A stretch of 35,941 nucleotides of DNA from an uncultured Clostridia bacterium (GTDB lineage: Bacteria > Bacillota > Clostridia > Oscillospirales > Oscillospiraceae). A program made the position numbers and the translations under genes. Under the pieces are notes generated by a model. It had not been told where the DNA came from. It saw only the letters and a program-made list of their open reading frames with translations, and ran no database searches. The stretch spans positions 1-35,941 of the forward strand of contig CAMHMZ010000026.1 in the NCBI GenBank assembly GCA_946186375.1, written 5' to 3'. Below, one piece after another: positions 15,632-24,262 of this stretch; position 1 is the first letter of the stretch; each line of letters starts with the position of its first letter.

Positions 15632-16920
15632 CAGCTCTCACCTCCGCCGCCTGCTGTCTTTTTGGCACGCTCTTTGCTGAGCTCCCTCCAGTCCTGAAGG
15701 GGGACGTAGTTGAGACTGGCGTAATGGTCGTCGCCTCCGTCCACATCCGGCATGTCCTCCAGCTCGCGGATGTCGTTGACGGAAAACGCGCCGCTCTCCC
15801 GCATATGCTGGAACCAGGTGCCGCGGCTGGCGAAGTCTCCGCGCAGCTCGTTCATGAGGTTCCCGCGGATCCGGAGGCCGCGGTCGACGTCCTGCGGCGG
15901 CAGCAGCTTATAGATAAGCTCCTGTTCCCAGATGACCGCGTTCGGATGGAGCGTCCCGACCACGTACTCGATGGCGTTCTGCTCGTTGGAGCTGTAGCTC
16001 TGTTTTCCGGCCTGCAGCTTGTAAAGTGGCACGCCGAAGACCCTCGCGAGGTCCTCCACCGACAGAGCCGACTGTTCGACAAACTGCGCGTCTCGGTTGG
16101 AGATCGACAGCGGCTTGTAGTCCAGGCCCATGTCCAGCACGGCCACCTTCCCGGCGTTGTCCGGTCCGCTCTGCCGTTTGGCCCACTCCTCGCGCATGCG
16201 ATCCTTCTTGCTGATGGTCCGCTGCGTGCCGTCCGGATCCGTGACGGTGACGTTGCCGGAGAGGTCTGATTCCGTCCGAAGGATCCCGGCCGGCTGTCCG
16301 CCGTTCTGGTAGTAACTGGCGCTGTACTCCTGCGCCGCCTTCGCGGTCCGGATGATCTCCTGCGCCCGTTCCAGGTACCCGATGCCGGTGTAGCCGTTCT
16401 TTGAGAAAGCCGTCACATGCAGCACGTCCATCTCGGGGCACACGATCAGCTCCTTGGTGAAGGGATGCTGGATCTGATACCACAGGCTGCCGTCGGAGGT
16501 GAGGGTCACCGTGCAGTAGCCGCGAGGGATGGGGATCAGCTCCGTCGGCTGCAGCGTGTGCGGATCCCGCCGGATCCAGGCGATCCCGTTGCCGCTGCAC
16601 ACGCGCTCCGCCTCGACCTGTTTGCGGAAGGCGAAGGGCGTCTGCCAGCGGTTCGGCCGCAGCGACAGCAGATCCATCACGGGATGATTGACGCGCTGCC
16701 GGGTACCGGCGTCGTAGACGTAGAAGGGCATCTTGCCCATCGAATCGGACAGGATGTCGATGCACCGGCTCACCGTCGAGAGCTTCATGGCCGCGTCCTG
16801 GTCCGTCCGGATCGTCGAGGTGCTGAGCCCGAGGCTGTCGACCGTCACCGCGTTGCGCGGAGGTTCCCGCGCGGCCCGTCCGCCCAGCAGGGCGGCGAGA
16901 CCTTTCTGAAGGCTGCTCAT
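15631..16920 (-). CDS. portal protein (HK97 family)
   Basis: The product is 429 residues and should form the dodecameric portal through which DNA enters and leaves the head. Family-like segments are MKLSTVSRCIDILSDSMGKM near residue 50, VLHVTAFSKNGYTGIGYLE in the middle, and the late NEQNAIEYVVGTLHPNAVIW followed by ELIYKLL. The acidic, Gly-rich C terminus is short. The start forms an ATGA overlap with the protease gene upstream. The order protease then portal is the reverse of the common HK97 arrangement. Confidence 0.95.
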   Translation of the reverse strand: MSSLQKGLAALLGGRAAREPPRNAVTVDSLGLSTSTIRTDQDAAMKLSTVSRCIDILSDSMGKMPFYVYDAGTRQRVNHPVMDLLSLRPNRWQTPFAFRKQVEAERVCSGNGIAWIRRDPHTLQPTELIPIPRGYCTVTLTSDGSLWYQIQHPFTKELIVCPEMDVLHVTAFSKNGYTGIGYLERAQEIIRTAKAAQEYSASYYQNGGQPAGILRTESDLSGNVTVTDPDGTQRTISKKDRMREEWAKRQSGPDNAGKVAVLDMGLDYKPLSISNRDAQFVEQSALSVEDLARVFGVPLYKLQAGKQSYSSNEQNAIEYVVGTLHPNAVIWEQELIYKLLPPQDVDRGLRIRGNLMNELRGDFASRGTWFQHMRESGAFSVNDIRELEDMPDVDGGDDHYASLNYVPLQDWRELSKERAKKTAGGGGES

Positions 16921-17831
16921 ACCGCGTCCCTCGCTCTCTCCAGATCAATGGCTGCCTGCATCCTCCAGTCGCCGATCAGGCTCTCCACGGTCTCCCGGCT
17001 CTCGGTGATCACCGGATCCTCGCCGGGAAGCGCGACTGCGTAGACTGTCCTGTCCGGTCCCATGGCGAGATCGTAACCCGCTGCCGGATCTTCGTCTCCC
17101 GCGGCCTCTGCGGCGTCCGTTTTCGCCGTCTGTGCGCTGTCGCGCTCCACCGGGTGTCCTGGGACCTCGTCCATTGTCCCGGCCTTCACAGCGGCTTCGT
17201 AGCGCTCCAGGAGGGCCTTCGGCGTGTTGGCCGTCAGGGCGTTGCTGACGCCGATCCCGCCGCCTGCGCTGATCAGCGCGTCGTGCTCGTCGTCGGTGTT
17301 CAGGTACCCGTCCACCAGGCCGAGGCTGATGGCATCCTGCGCCGGCATCCAGGTGGAGTCGTCCACCAGCTGCTCCAGCTTCCTCCGGCTCGTCTTCCCG
17401 CCGCACTTCACCACATAGCTGTTGATGATGCTGGCCTTGATGGAGTCCAGGAAGTTCTGCAGCTGCCGCGCGCCGTCGTTGTTGAAGGTCTCAAACCAGA
17501 CCGACACCGACGGCTGATGCACCATGATCTGCGCCACCGGCGAGGCATACACTCTCGCGCAGCCGCACATGACCGTGGTGGCGGCACTGGCCGCCAGGAG
17601 CACCACATGCGCCTCGGCGCGGTCGCCCAGCGTCTGCAGCAGGCCGAAAATTTCAAAGCCGGCCCACACATCGCCGCCGGGGCTGTTGATCTCGATGACC
17701 AAATCCTCGTCCTCCGGCAGCTCCTCCATCGCGTCCCGGACGTTTCGGGGGCTGCAGCACCGGATCCCGAAGAGCTCATAGAGCCACACATAATCATCAC
17801 TGACGATGTCGCCGAAAAGGCTGATCTTCAT
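16917..17831 (-). CDS. ClpP-type prohead protease
   Basis: The product is 304 residues. The N-terminal 180 or so are a ClpP-like serine protease: INSPGGDVWAGFEIF (oxyanion region), a candidate nucleophile Ser82 in LLAASAATT, His105 in MVHQPS, and a candidate Asp near 157-158 just before TWMPAQDAISLGLVDGYL. The C-terminal 120 residues are charged and may be processed. It should trim the capsid protein delta domain. The start (17831) forms an ATGA overlap with the preceding gene, and the long in-frame extension upstream belongs to that other gene's DNA. Confidence 0.92.
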   Translation of the reverse strand: MKISLFGDIVSDDYVWLYELFGIRCCSPRNVRDAMEELPEDEDLVIEINSPGGDVWAGFEIFGLLQTLGDRAEAHVVLLAASAATTVMCGCARVYASPVAQIMVHQPSVSVWFETFNNDGARQLQNFLDSIKASIINSYVVKCGGKTSRRKLEQLVDDSTWMPAQDAISLGLVDGYLNTDDEHDALISAGGGIGVSNALTANTPKALLERYEAAVKAGTMDEVPGHPVERDSAQTAKTDAAEAAGDEDPAAGYDLAMGPDRTVYAVALPGEDPVITESRETVESLIGDWRMQAAIDLERARDAV

Positions 17832-18304
17832 TCCTCGTATACCTCCTCTGTCTGATAGTCGATCCGGATGGCGTACATCCGGCGGTAAAGTCCGACCTCC
17901 ATCTCCAGGAGATCGGGGGAGCTCTGCGCGACCTCCACACTCTCGATCAGGACAGAGCCCTTCAGGCCCTGCTCCGGATCGTTGATCGGCGTCCGGCAGA
18001 CCTCGCCGCGCATCTCGCGCAGAGCTTTCTTCGCTCTTGCACAGAGCAGCTGCAGGCCGCGGTGCGTGCCTGCGACGCAATGCAGTGTCCCGGCCCAGCT
18101 CTGCAGACCGTTCGGCCCGTCCAGATCACTCTCCTCGCTGTCCTCCGACGGAACATAGAACAGGAAGGGCGGCTTCCAGTCCTTTTTCGGCTGCAGCGCC
18201 GCAACCTTCGGTTCTCCTCCGGCCGGATCCGCGATCACCGGGATGGTGCCGAGTGCCTGCACAAGTGCAAACTCTGGGCTCATCCTGTCATAGCTTTCAC
18301 TCAT
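17828..18304 (-). CDS. tail terminator / tail completion protein (candidate)
   Basis: The product is 158 residues. The C-terminal part (VLIESVEVAQSSPDLLEMEV then GLYRRMYAIRIDY) has the beta pattern seen in tail terminators of the gp17 / minor capsid type. It follows an HK97 gp10-like gene, which is where tail terminators usually occur. The ATG at 18304 forms an ATGA overlap with the gp10 stop and has GGAGG ten bases upstream. The family is assigned mainly from order and pattern. Confidence 0.65.
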   Translation of the reverse strand: MSESYDRMSPEFALVQALGTIPVIADPAGGEPKVAALQPKKDWKPPFLFYVPSEDSEESDLDGPNGLQSWAGTLHCVAGTHRGLQLLCARAKKALREMRGEVCRTPINDPEQGLKGSVLIESVEVAQSSPDLLEMEVGLYRRMYAIRIDYQTEEVYEE

Positions 18305-18810
18305 GAATGTTGCGCCTCCTGCCATAGTTTATCGAGTTCTTCTTCCATGACCTTGATCATGAGCTGTTTCGCCTCCGCGCTGACCGACTCAGCCGCGTCC
18401 CGCATGAAGTGCCGCCCCTCGATATATTGGATGCCGCCTCCCGGCGCGCGGGCGAGAAAACCGTACTCCATGGAGGCCGGATAATACGCCTTCGGATTTT
18501 TGCCGCCGAGCTTTCCGGGCTCTTTGATCGGCTTCTGCAGCGCGGCGTTTGCTTCCGCGCCGCCTTTGAAGGTGACCTCTCGGACCTTTCTGCCTTGAAT
18601 GCCGTGATTGCGCTCGGTCTTGGTGACGATGTTCTTTTTCAGGGTTCCCGTCCTTACCGGTACCTGCCGTTTAATGGTCCGCTTAACCAGCAGGTTGGCT
18701 TTTGACGTGCCCTTGTTCACGGCCTTCTGCGGGCTGACCTCGATCTTGTTCAAAGCCTTGATCATCTTCTCGACGCCCGTGGTGTCGAAGCTGACGACGC
18801 CGCCGTTCAT
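18301..18810 (-). CDS. HK97 gp10-like head-tail joining protein
   Basis: The product is 169 residues with the gp10 pattern: VEKMIKALNKIEVSPQKAV, then VKRTIKRQVPVRTGTLKKNI, a YYPASMEYGF segment, and GRHFMRDAAES. It is expected to act at the head-tail interface. The ATG at 18810 forms an ATGA overlap with the preceding gene. Confidence 0.9.
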   Translation of the reverse strand: MNGGVVSFDTTGVEKMIKALNKIEVSPQKAVNKGTSKANLLVKRTIKRQVPVRTGTLKKNIVTKTERNHGIQGRKVREVTFKGGAEANAALQKPIKEPGKLGGKNPKAYYPASMEYGFLARAPGGGIQYIEGRHFMRDAAESVSAEAKQLMIKVMEEELDKLWQEAQHS

Positions 18811-19160
18811 CTCCAGATCTCCGCGGCCTTGATCAGCTGGTACTGCTTCCCGCCGGCGAGATCCAGAGGAGGGGAGAGGAGACGGTATCTCTTGCCGAGC
18901 ATCACCGCCCGCATGTTCACCACGTTGTAGTCCCAGCTGCGGTACCGGATTTTGATGTTGTGCGTGACCTCGCTCTGCTCCTGGCCGGCCGCCATAAACT
19001 CCCGGCTGCTGATGGTTCTCACCTGTGCCCAGACCGTGACCACGTCTTCCCAGTTGTCGTCTTCCAGATACTGGAAGTCGCCGACCAGATCGGCTGTACC
19101 GATAAACCTCTGGAAGGTGACGCGCCGGTCCAGCTGCGCCGCGTCGTCATACTGTGCCAT
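18807..19160 (-). CDS. head closure protein (SPP1 gp16-like, Phage_H_T_join)
   Basis: The product is 117 residues. It starts with LDRRVTFQRF and continues with VTVWAQVRTISSREFMAAG, then NIKIRYRSWDYNVVNMRAV, the typical head-tail adaptor beta-barrel pattern. It closes the portal channel and docks the tail. AGGAG lies four bases before the ATG at 19160. It stands upstream of protease and portal here, whereas in HK97-like phages it normally follows the capsid gene. Confidence 0.9.
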   Translation of the reverse strand: MAQYDDAAQLDRRVTFQRFIGTADLVGDFQYLEDDNWEDVVTVWAQVRTISSREFMAAGQEQSEVTHNIKIRYRSWDYNVVNMRAVMLGKRYRLLSPPLDLAGGKQYQLIKAAEIWR

Positions 19161-19172
19161 GATGCTCCTCCC

Positions 19173-19189
19173 GTGTCCGATCCGGACAC
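19173..19189 (+). promoter_or_regulatory. dispersed 17-bp palindrome, copy 4
   Basis: GTGTCCGATCCGGACAC, in the 30-base gap between the glycosyltransferase stop (19191) and the head closure start (19160). Confidence 0.8.
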
Positions 19190-19190
19190 C

Positions 19191-20252
19191 TCAGTCTCCG
19201 ATGATGGAGACCCACCGCTTGTCTTCCAGCTCCAGCGCCCGCGGGTAGGGCATCCGTAGCACCTCGCCTTCTTTCACAAGCCTGCCCAGCTGCAGATCCC
19301 GATACAGGATCCGGCTGCGCACGGCGACCTCCCGTTCCGGGTCGTACCGATAGTCGCCGGCACCCGGGAGCAGCAGCTCGTTCCACCGGTCCGGCTGCGG
19401 CGTGTATTTGAACTTCCGCAGGCCTTTCACGATCCGTTCGACCGGAATCTCGTCCATCTCATACGGCAGCACGATCCCGTTGACGCCGTCTTTCACCTGC
19501 AGCTCATACCTTACCGGAAGGGGAGTGATGATCACCGGCGTTCCCAGGCATAGCGCCTCCAGGATGGAGTACGAATAGCCCTCCGTGTCGCTCAGCTGCA
19601 CCAGCCAGTCGGCGTCCGCGATCCAGTCGGCCATATCCAGCCGGCCGGGCCGGAAGACCACGTTCGGGCTCTGAAAGCGCTCCGGGCCGTCGGTGTAGAC
19701 CGTCCACAGGTACCGCACGCCGGCGGCGTCCAGCGCATCGGCCAGCTTCCGCATCCGTTCCAGGCCCTTCTCCGGCGACAGCCTCGTCGCGCTGATCAGG
19801 TGCAGCACCTTCCGCGGTTTCTCCGGCGTGATGGGGTTATAGCACTGTTCACAGGCCTGCCCGGTCAGCTCCTCGAAACTCGCCGCGTTATTCTCGCTGA
19901 CGCACACATACCGGGAAAACCGCCTGTCCAGCCTCGGCTTCCATCCGTGGGCCGCCAGGTACGGGTCTTTGAAATCCGCGTGGATGATCTGGATGTACTC
20001 GTCGGCCTCGATCTGATCGATGGCGTCGTGCGCATAACCGAAGAACGCCCTCTCGCACTGGACGATCCCGCCGGTGTACTGCACCACCCGGATCAGTTCC
20101 CGCAGCCGCTGCAGCTGCTTCCGGTCGCCGTCCTTGTACAGCAGGGTGATGTCGTGGTCCTTGCCGTACTTCTTGGCGATCTGCCAGTAAAACGTCTCGA
20201 CGCCGCCGATGGAGGCGACATGCCGGTAATAAAACAGGTTTTTGTACTTCAT
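19191..20252 (-). CDS. glycosyltransferase (GT4-like, GT-B fold)
   Basis: The product is 353 residues. The N-terminal half has SIGGVETFYWQIAKKYG, the sugar acceptor side. The C-terminal half carries HLISATRLSPEKGLERM and the EX7E motif in SDTEGYSYSILEALCLG, then TPVIITPLPV, all typical of retaining GT-B family 4 enzymes that use a nucleotide sugar. It sits inside the morphogenesis operon between large terminase and head closure genes. It may decorate a capsid or tail protein, or alter the host surface; which one is unknown. The ATG at 20252 has GAGGA close upstream; a GTG at 20273 overlapping the terminase stop is an alternative. Confidence 0.88.
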   Translation of the reverse strand: MKYKNLFYYRHVASIGGVETFYWQIAKKYGKDHDITLLYKDGDRKQLQRLRELIRVVQYTGGIVQCERAFFGYAHDAIDQIEADEYIQIIHADFKDPYLAAHGWKPRLDRRFSRYVCVSENNAASFEELTGQACEQCYNPITPEKPRKVLHLISATRLSPEKGLERMRKLADALDAAGVRYLWTVYTDGPERFQSPNVVFRPGRLDMADWIADADWLVQLSDTEGYSYSILEALCLGTPVIITPLPVRYELQVKDGVNGIVLPYEMDEIPVERIVKGLRKFKYTPQPDRWNELLLPGAGDYRYDPEREVAVRSRILYRDLQLGRLVKEGEVLRMPYPRALELEDKRWVSIIGD

Positions 20253-20260
20253 GGCTGTCC

Positions 20261-22060
20261 TCACATCGTCCACCCGTCCTCTTCGAGTCTGTCGGACAGG
20301 GTCGGGTTATTTCTGCGGATCAGCGCCAGCGCCAGGGCGTTCATCGCGGCCGCCACCGGGTCGATGCGCTGCGTGTCCTTCAGGCTCTTCTTGTTCAGCT
20401 TCACATCGCCGAAGTTGTTCACGACCTCCACGGCGTTTGAGAGGCACCACATGAAGAGGCCTGACTCCTCGATGATGACCTTCCCCTGGAGCAGCAGCTC
20501 CCGGAAGCCCTTCACCGCCAGATTCTGTCCGGCGGCGGTCTGGGCGATCTCCACGCACCAGTCCTCGCTGCCGTACTCCTCATTCATCCGGATCGCGAGG
20601 TCCGTCGCGTTGTGTCCGTCATAGCAGACGTTCACGACGCTCCACCGGTGGTTTACCTGCCCGTCTCCGATCCACCTGTGCACATAACTGTTGTCGGTCA
20701 CAGCGCCGGGCGTCAGAGTGCACCAGCCGCGCTTGGACCAGGCCACATAAGGCACCCGGTCGGAGTGCTCGTGCCGGATCGCCGCGTCCTGGGGGAGAAA
20801 GCCGTGCGCCTTCAGGGCCACAAAGCCGTCCGGAAGCAGGAACACCGACGCGACGCCGGAGAGGTCGATCCGCTTGCCGAGGTCGAAGCCGCACCAGCAT
20901 TCATAGCCGTCCGTCAGCCTGGCGAAGACGTCAGGCGGCACCTGCGCCTTCCTGGCCAGCTCCATCTGCTCCTCGCTGAGGTAGCTGTTCTCGCTCAGGG
21001 CCTGCCACCGGTCCATGCGCCGGGTCAGAAACTGCCGGATCTTGGTGGCGTCGTTGCTGCCGTAGGCCGCAGTGTGTTCCTGCTCGATCTGCTCGCGCAT
21101 TTTCCGGCTGTAGTCGTTGTCGACGCGCAGGCAGGGGTTCGGTTTAAGCCACTCCTGACGGTCGTGCGGATCCGCGCCTTCCGGCAGCTCCCGGATCATC
21201 ACAAAGTATCGGTCGTCCTGCACCTGGCCGTCCAGCACCTGCTTGGCGTAGGTTTCCTCGACGAAGCAGGGCTTGTTCTCGGCGTCGTCGCCGGCGGTCG
21301 TGATGATCGCCATGAGAGGCTGCCGCCGTTTTCCGAATGCGTTCAGCTCGATGTCGTGCAGATCCGGTGTCGGGTGTGCGTGATACTCGTCGATGACCAC
21401 GAAGGTCGGCGCGCCGGAGTCCTTGTTTTTGATGTCCTTCGACAGGGCGCGCATCCTGCCGCCCAGCTTCTTGGACCGGATCGGCAGGCTCTTGGGGATG
21501 ATCAGCCTTGCTGAGATCTTCGGCGAGGCTTCCGCGATCTCCCTGGCGTCGCCGAAGACGCGCATCGCCTGCCCGCGGTCGACGGCCACGCAGTCCACCT
21601 CGGGGCTGCGCTCGTATTCTGCCTGCTCCGGATGCCCGGGAGGATAGAGCGCGTCGCCGCACATATGGTAAAGGCACTGGCCGCTTTTTTCAGTGGACTT
21701 GAAGTTTCCGCGGGCGCGCTTTTCGTAGGTGATCGTGAAGCGCCGCTCGCCTGTATCTTTATGCACCCATCCGTATACGCAGCCGAGGTCGAACTTCTGC
21801 CAGTCCTGCAGCTGCACCGGCTGCCCGGCCTCCGGGCCGCGGCTCTGGATGCAAAGGGAAAACCAGCGGTAAATCCGGTCGGCACGGGTAATGTCGAACA
21901 CATACGGGAAGTCCGGATCGCCGATCCGCTGCAGGTCGTCCAGGTGGCGCTGGCAGGCTTTGACCTCATAGGGGCCGCACATCTCCTTCAGCCGTCCCGC
22001 GGTGACCTGTTTGGCGTACATTGTGACCGCGTGGGTCAGCACCTTATCCCGTCCCGGCAT
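20261..22060 (-). CDS. terL: terminase large subunit
   Basis: The product is 599 residues: the ATP-driven motor and nuclease that packages DNA. Seen: an N-terminal ATPase with the Walker A-like YEKRARGNFKST (about 112-123) and Walker B VVIDEYHAH (about 221-229), a downstream ITTAGDD, and a C-terminal RNase H-like nuclease with a candidate metal Asp in GFDLGKRIDLSG. This is the Terminase_1 (HK97 / phi31-like) pattern. The ATG at 22060 has AGGAGG ten bases upstream; an earlier ATG (22069) is one base from it. The gene closely follows a P27-like small protein gene. Confidence 0.95.
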   Translation of the reverse strand: MPGRDKVLTHAVTMYAKQVTAGRLKEMCGPYEVKACQRHLDDLQRIGDPDFPYVFDITRADRIYRWFSLCIQSRGPEAGQPVQLQDWQKFDLGCVYGWVHKDTGERRFTITYEKRARGNFKSTEKSGQCLYHMCGDALYPPGHPEQAEYERSPEVDCVAVDRGQAMRVFGDAREIAEASPKISARLIIPKSLPIRSKKLGGRMRALSKDIKNKDSGAPTFVVIDEYHAHPTPDLHDIELNAFGKRRQPLMAIITTAGDDAENKPCFVEETYAKQVLDGQVQDDRYFVMIRELPEGADPHDRQEWLKPNPCLRVDNDYSRKMREQIEQEHTAAYGSNDATKIRQFLTRRMDRWQALSENSYLSEEQMELARKAQVPPDVFARLTDGYECWCGFDLGKRIDLSGVASVFLLPDGFVALKAHGFLPQDAAIRHEHSDRVPYVAWSKRGWCTLTPGAVTDNSYVHRWIGDGQVNHRWSVVNVCYDGHNATDLAIRMNEEYGSEDWCVEIAQTAAGQNLAVKGFRELLLQGKVIIEESGLFMWCLSNAVEVVNNFGDVKLNKKSLKDTQRIDPVAAAMNALALALIRRNNPTLSDRLEEDGWTM

Positions 22061-22077
22061 CGCCGGCATACCTCCTG

Positions 22078-22374
22078 TTATAGTAGTGCGTCAGGTGACA
22101 GGCCGAAGAGCCTGCTGGTGCTCTGCATCTCCCGGAAGAACCGGTCCTGCACCATGGACCAGGCGTTGGCATCGGTCACATTGCCCGTCCGCAGCGCCGC
22201 CAGAACGCGCTGCACCGCACGCAGGTATTCCTGCTCGGCGATGATATACCGCGCGAAGCTGTCGACCGTCCTGGGTGTGAGGCTTCCGTTCTTGACCGCA
22301 ATGGGAGCCAGCTCCTCCCAGCGCTTGACCAGGTTCTGGTCAAGATAAGCCGGCGGGGCTGGGATCCCGTTCAT
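22078..22374 (-). CDS. P27-like small terminase protein (second copy of the family)
   Basis: The product is 98 residues, all helical: PPAYLDQNLVKRWEELAPIA, then LTPRTVDSFARYIIAEQEYL, and a C-terminal STSRLFGLSPDALL. This is the P27 small terminase pattern (W.ELAP.....LT..D....Y...) without the usual N-terminal basic DNA-binding arm. It lies directly before the large terminase, the classical small subunit position. Another, longer P27-like protein is encoded 1.4 kb upstream. Either could be the functional DNA-recognition subunit. A run of nine C precedes the start on the coding strand and the ribosome-binding site is weak. Confidence 0.78.
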   Translation of the reverse strand: MNGIPAPPAYLDQNLVKRWEELAPIAVKNGSLTPRTVDSFARYIIAEQEYLRAVQRVLAALRTGNVTDANAWSMVQDRFFREMQSTSRLFGLSPDALL

Positions 22375-22392
22375 GGCCTTCTGGGGGGGGGC

Positions 22393-23601
22393 TCACTCAT
22401 GAATCAGCTCCGCCTTCAATCCGGTCATGGTCTCCCATCGCCGGATAATGACGGCAGCGTATCGGCCGTCCTTCTCCACGCAGCGAGCCTTTCGGTTCAG
22501 CTCCTCGCAGGCGATGACCGTCGTGCCGGATCCGGCGAACAGGTCCAGGACGATGCCGCCCTGCAGCGTGCTGTTCCCGATCTGATAGGCGAAGAGCTTC
22601 ACCGGCTTCATGGTCGGATGCTCCAGGCTCTTCGTTGGCCGGTCGAACTCCATCACCGTCGACTGCTTCCGGTCGGAATGCCAGGCGTGATCCGCGCCCG
22701 GTTTCCATCCGTACAGACAGGGTTCATGCTGCCAGTGGTAATCCTGGCGGCTCAGCACCAGGCTGTTCTTTACCCAGACGAGGCACTGATGCACCGGCAT
22801 GTCCGCCTCGCGCAGCGCCCGCCGGAACTCCAGCGCCGGATCGCCGTCCGGGTGCCAGACGTAATAGGCAGCGCCTTCGCGCATGTAGCTCTTGGCGTTG
22901 CTGAAGGCGGTCAGCAGGAACTGGAAGAAAGCCTCTCCGGCGAGCTTGTCGTTCTGGAGCTTCTTCTTGTCTCTGGTCTTGCCTTCATAGTCCACTCCGT
23001 AGGGAGGATCCGTCAGGAGCAGATCGGCGAGCTCGTCGCCCATCAGCCGATCGATGTTGCTGCGCACCGTGGAGTCGCCGACCAGGAGACGGTGCGCGCC
23101 CAGCTGCCAAAGGGTGCCGTCTTCCAGGCACTCGCCCTCCTGGGGTTCCGGATCGAAGTCGTCGTCCTCATAGGCCTCCTGCGGCAGGTCGATCATGATG
23201 TCGTCCTCGCAGAAGCCGGTCAGAGCAATGTCGAATCCCTCATCCCGCAGCCGGACCAGCTCCGCGCTGACCAGCGCCTTGTCCCAGGATGCCTGCTCGG
23301 CGAGCCGGTTGTCGGCGAGGATGAATGCGCGCCGCTGTTCGTCTGTCAGAGCCTCAGCCAGGATGCACGGCAGCCTGGTCAGGCCGGCGAGCTTCGCGCC
23401 CTCGACACGGCCATGGCCGCAGACGATGTCACCGTCGCCGGTGATCAGCAGGGGACGCAGAAAACCGAACTGCCGGATGCTCTCCGCGAGGTTTGAGATC
23501 TGTTCCTCGCTGTGGATCCGGGCGTTTCGGTCGTATGGCTTCAGAGACGCGATCTCGCGGACCTCGATCTCCGTCGGCATGTAGATCCCGTTTTCGATCA
23601 T
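22393..23601 (-). CDS. ParB-like nuclease domain fused to DNA methyltransferase
   Basis: The product is 402 residues. Residues about 8-100 are a ParB/sulfiredoxin-fold domain with IASLKPYDRNARIHSEEQI and CGHGRVEGAKLAG. Residues about 165-400 form an N6-adenine/N4-cytosine methyltransferase with LLLTDPPYGVDYEGKT (catalytic DPPY) and the AdoMet-binding DLFAGSGTTVIAC near the C terminus; DPPY comes before the FxGxG motif, so the beta-class order. Such fusions are common near terminase genes and probably modify phage DNA against host restriction. GGAGG lies eight bases before the ATG at 23601, which overlaps the previous stop as ATGA. Confidence 0.93.
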   Translation of the reverse strand: MIENGIYMPTEIEVREIASLKPYDRNARIHSEEQISNLAESIRQFGFLRPLLITGDGDIVCGHGRVEGAKLAGLTRLPCILAEALTDEQRRAFILADNRLAEQASWDKALVSAELVRLRDEGFDIALTGFCEDDIMIDLPQEAYEDDDFDPEPQEGECLEDGTLWQLGAHRLLVGDSTVRSNIDRLMGDELADLLLTDPPYGVDYEGKTRDKKKLQNDKLAGEAFFQFLLTAFSNAKSYMREGAAYYVWHPDGDPALEFRRALREADMPVHQCLVWVKNSLVLSRQDYHWQHEPCLYGWKPGADHAWHSDRKQSTVMEFDRPTKSLEHPTMKPVKLFAYQIGNSTLQGGIVLDLFAGSGTTVIACEELNRKARCVEKDGRYAAVIIRRWETMTGLKAELIHE

Positions 23602-23789
23602 ATGCGATGCCTCCTGCGTATGCTGGTCTTCCTGTTCTTCCGGACGGCGTCCCGCTGATAGCCGGTAAGCACATCGTCCCGGCGCTTCTCCTTCTTGATG
23701 CCCTCCCGATAGGAGAGCCAGGCTTCCCGCTTCTCGCAGCTGCAGCCCGGTGTCCAATCCGGACACTCCCGTTTACATGGGCACTTCAT
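23598..23789 (-). CDS. small cysteine-rich protein of the packaging module
   Basis: The product is 63 residues. The N terminus has five Cys in MKCPCKRECPDWTPGCSCE, which may bind a metal, followed by a strongly basic tail (KKEKRR, RKNRKTSIRRRHR). Similar small CPCK..CP..... proteins occur beside terminase genes of Firmicutes phages; their function is not known. The start and stop each form ATGA overlaps with the neighbouring genes. A dispersed palindrome (23750-23766) lies inside the Cys-rich part. Confidence 0.75.
   Translation of the reverse strand: MKCPCKRECPDWTPGCSCEKREAWLSYREGIKKEKRRDDVLTGYQRDAVRKNRKTSIRRRHRI
23750..23766 (+). promoter_or_regulatory. dispersed 17-bp palindrome, copy 5
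   Basis: GTGTCCAATCCGGACAC; two bases depart from perfect symmetry. It is inside the small Cys-rich gene and encodes part of CPDWTP. Confidence 0.7.
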
Positions 23790-24262
23790 GCGAAGAGGTC
23801 TGCATCCGGATCCTCGTCCTCCTGCTCTGCCAGACGCTTGGCGAGCCGGTTCCGGCTCTCCGGGGTAAGGCCCAGCTTGCTGGCATAGGTGAGGATGGCG
23901 TCCTCGCTGCCTTTGATCTCCGCATCCAGCTTGATCATAAGCCGGATGGTGGCGTTGTCGGGGTCCTTCGCATACTGCTCGCGGAGCTTCTGGTAATAGG
24001 CCTGCATCTCGTCGCGCCGTGCGCATTTCTCACAATAGATCGCCAGGGTGTTGGCGTCGAGTGTGTCGAGGATGCTGACTCCCTGCATATCCTTCAGGAT
24101 CGATGCCCAGTAGCGCTTTGCGCCGGTGTCCTTGCTGATCCTGGACGGGCGTTTGATTTTACGATGGGGGAGAACATCGGCCTCGGCCGAGGCGCGCGCT
24201 GCGATCTCGTCTTTGGTCAGATGCTTGGTCATATTGTCCAGGCTCTTGGCTGGTGTCGGCAT
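23786..24262 (-). CDS. terS: terminase small subunit, P27 family
   Basis: The product is 158 residues. After a Lys/Arg-bearing N terminus (LPHRKIKRPSRISKD) it has AKRYWASILKDMQGVSILDT, TLAIYCEKCARRDEMQAYYQ, and the C-terminal TYASKLGLTPESRNRLA. This is the full P27 / Terminase_4 pattern, including the basic arm. It should bind the packaging site and hand DNA to the large subunit. GGAGG lies seven bases before the ATG at 24262. It follows the HNH gene and the likely cos region. Confidence 0.88.
   Translation of the reverse strand: MPTPAKSLDNMTKHLTKDEIAARASAEADVLPHRKIKRPSRISKDTGAKRYWASILKDMQGVSILDTLDANTLAIYCEKCARRDEMQAYYQKLREQYAKDPDNATIRLMIKLDAEIKGSEDAILTYASKLGLTPESRNRLAKRLAEQEDEDPDADLFA

Noticed and set aside
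22383..22391. Run of nine G as a phase-variation tract
   Set aside because: It lies between genes and not in a reading frame, and nothing suggests it controls a promoter.
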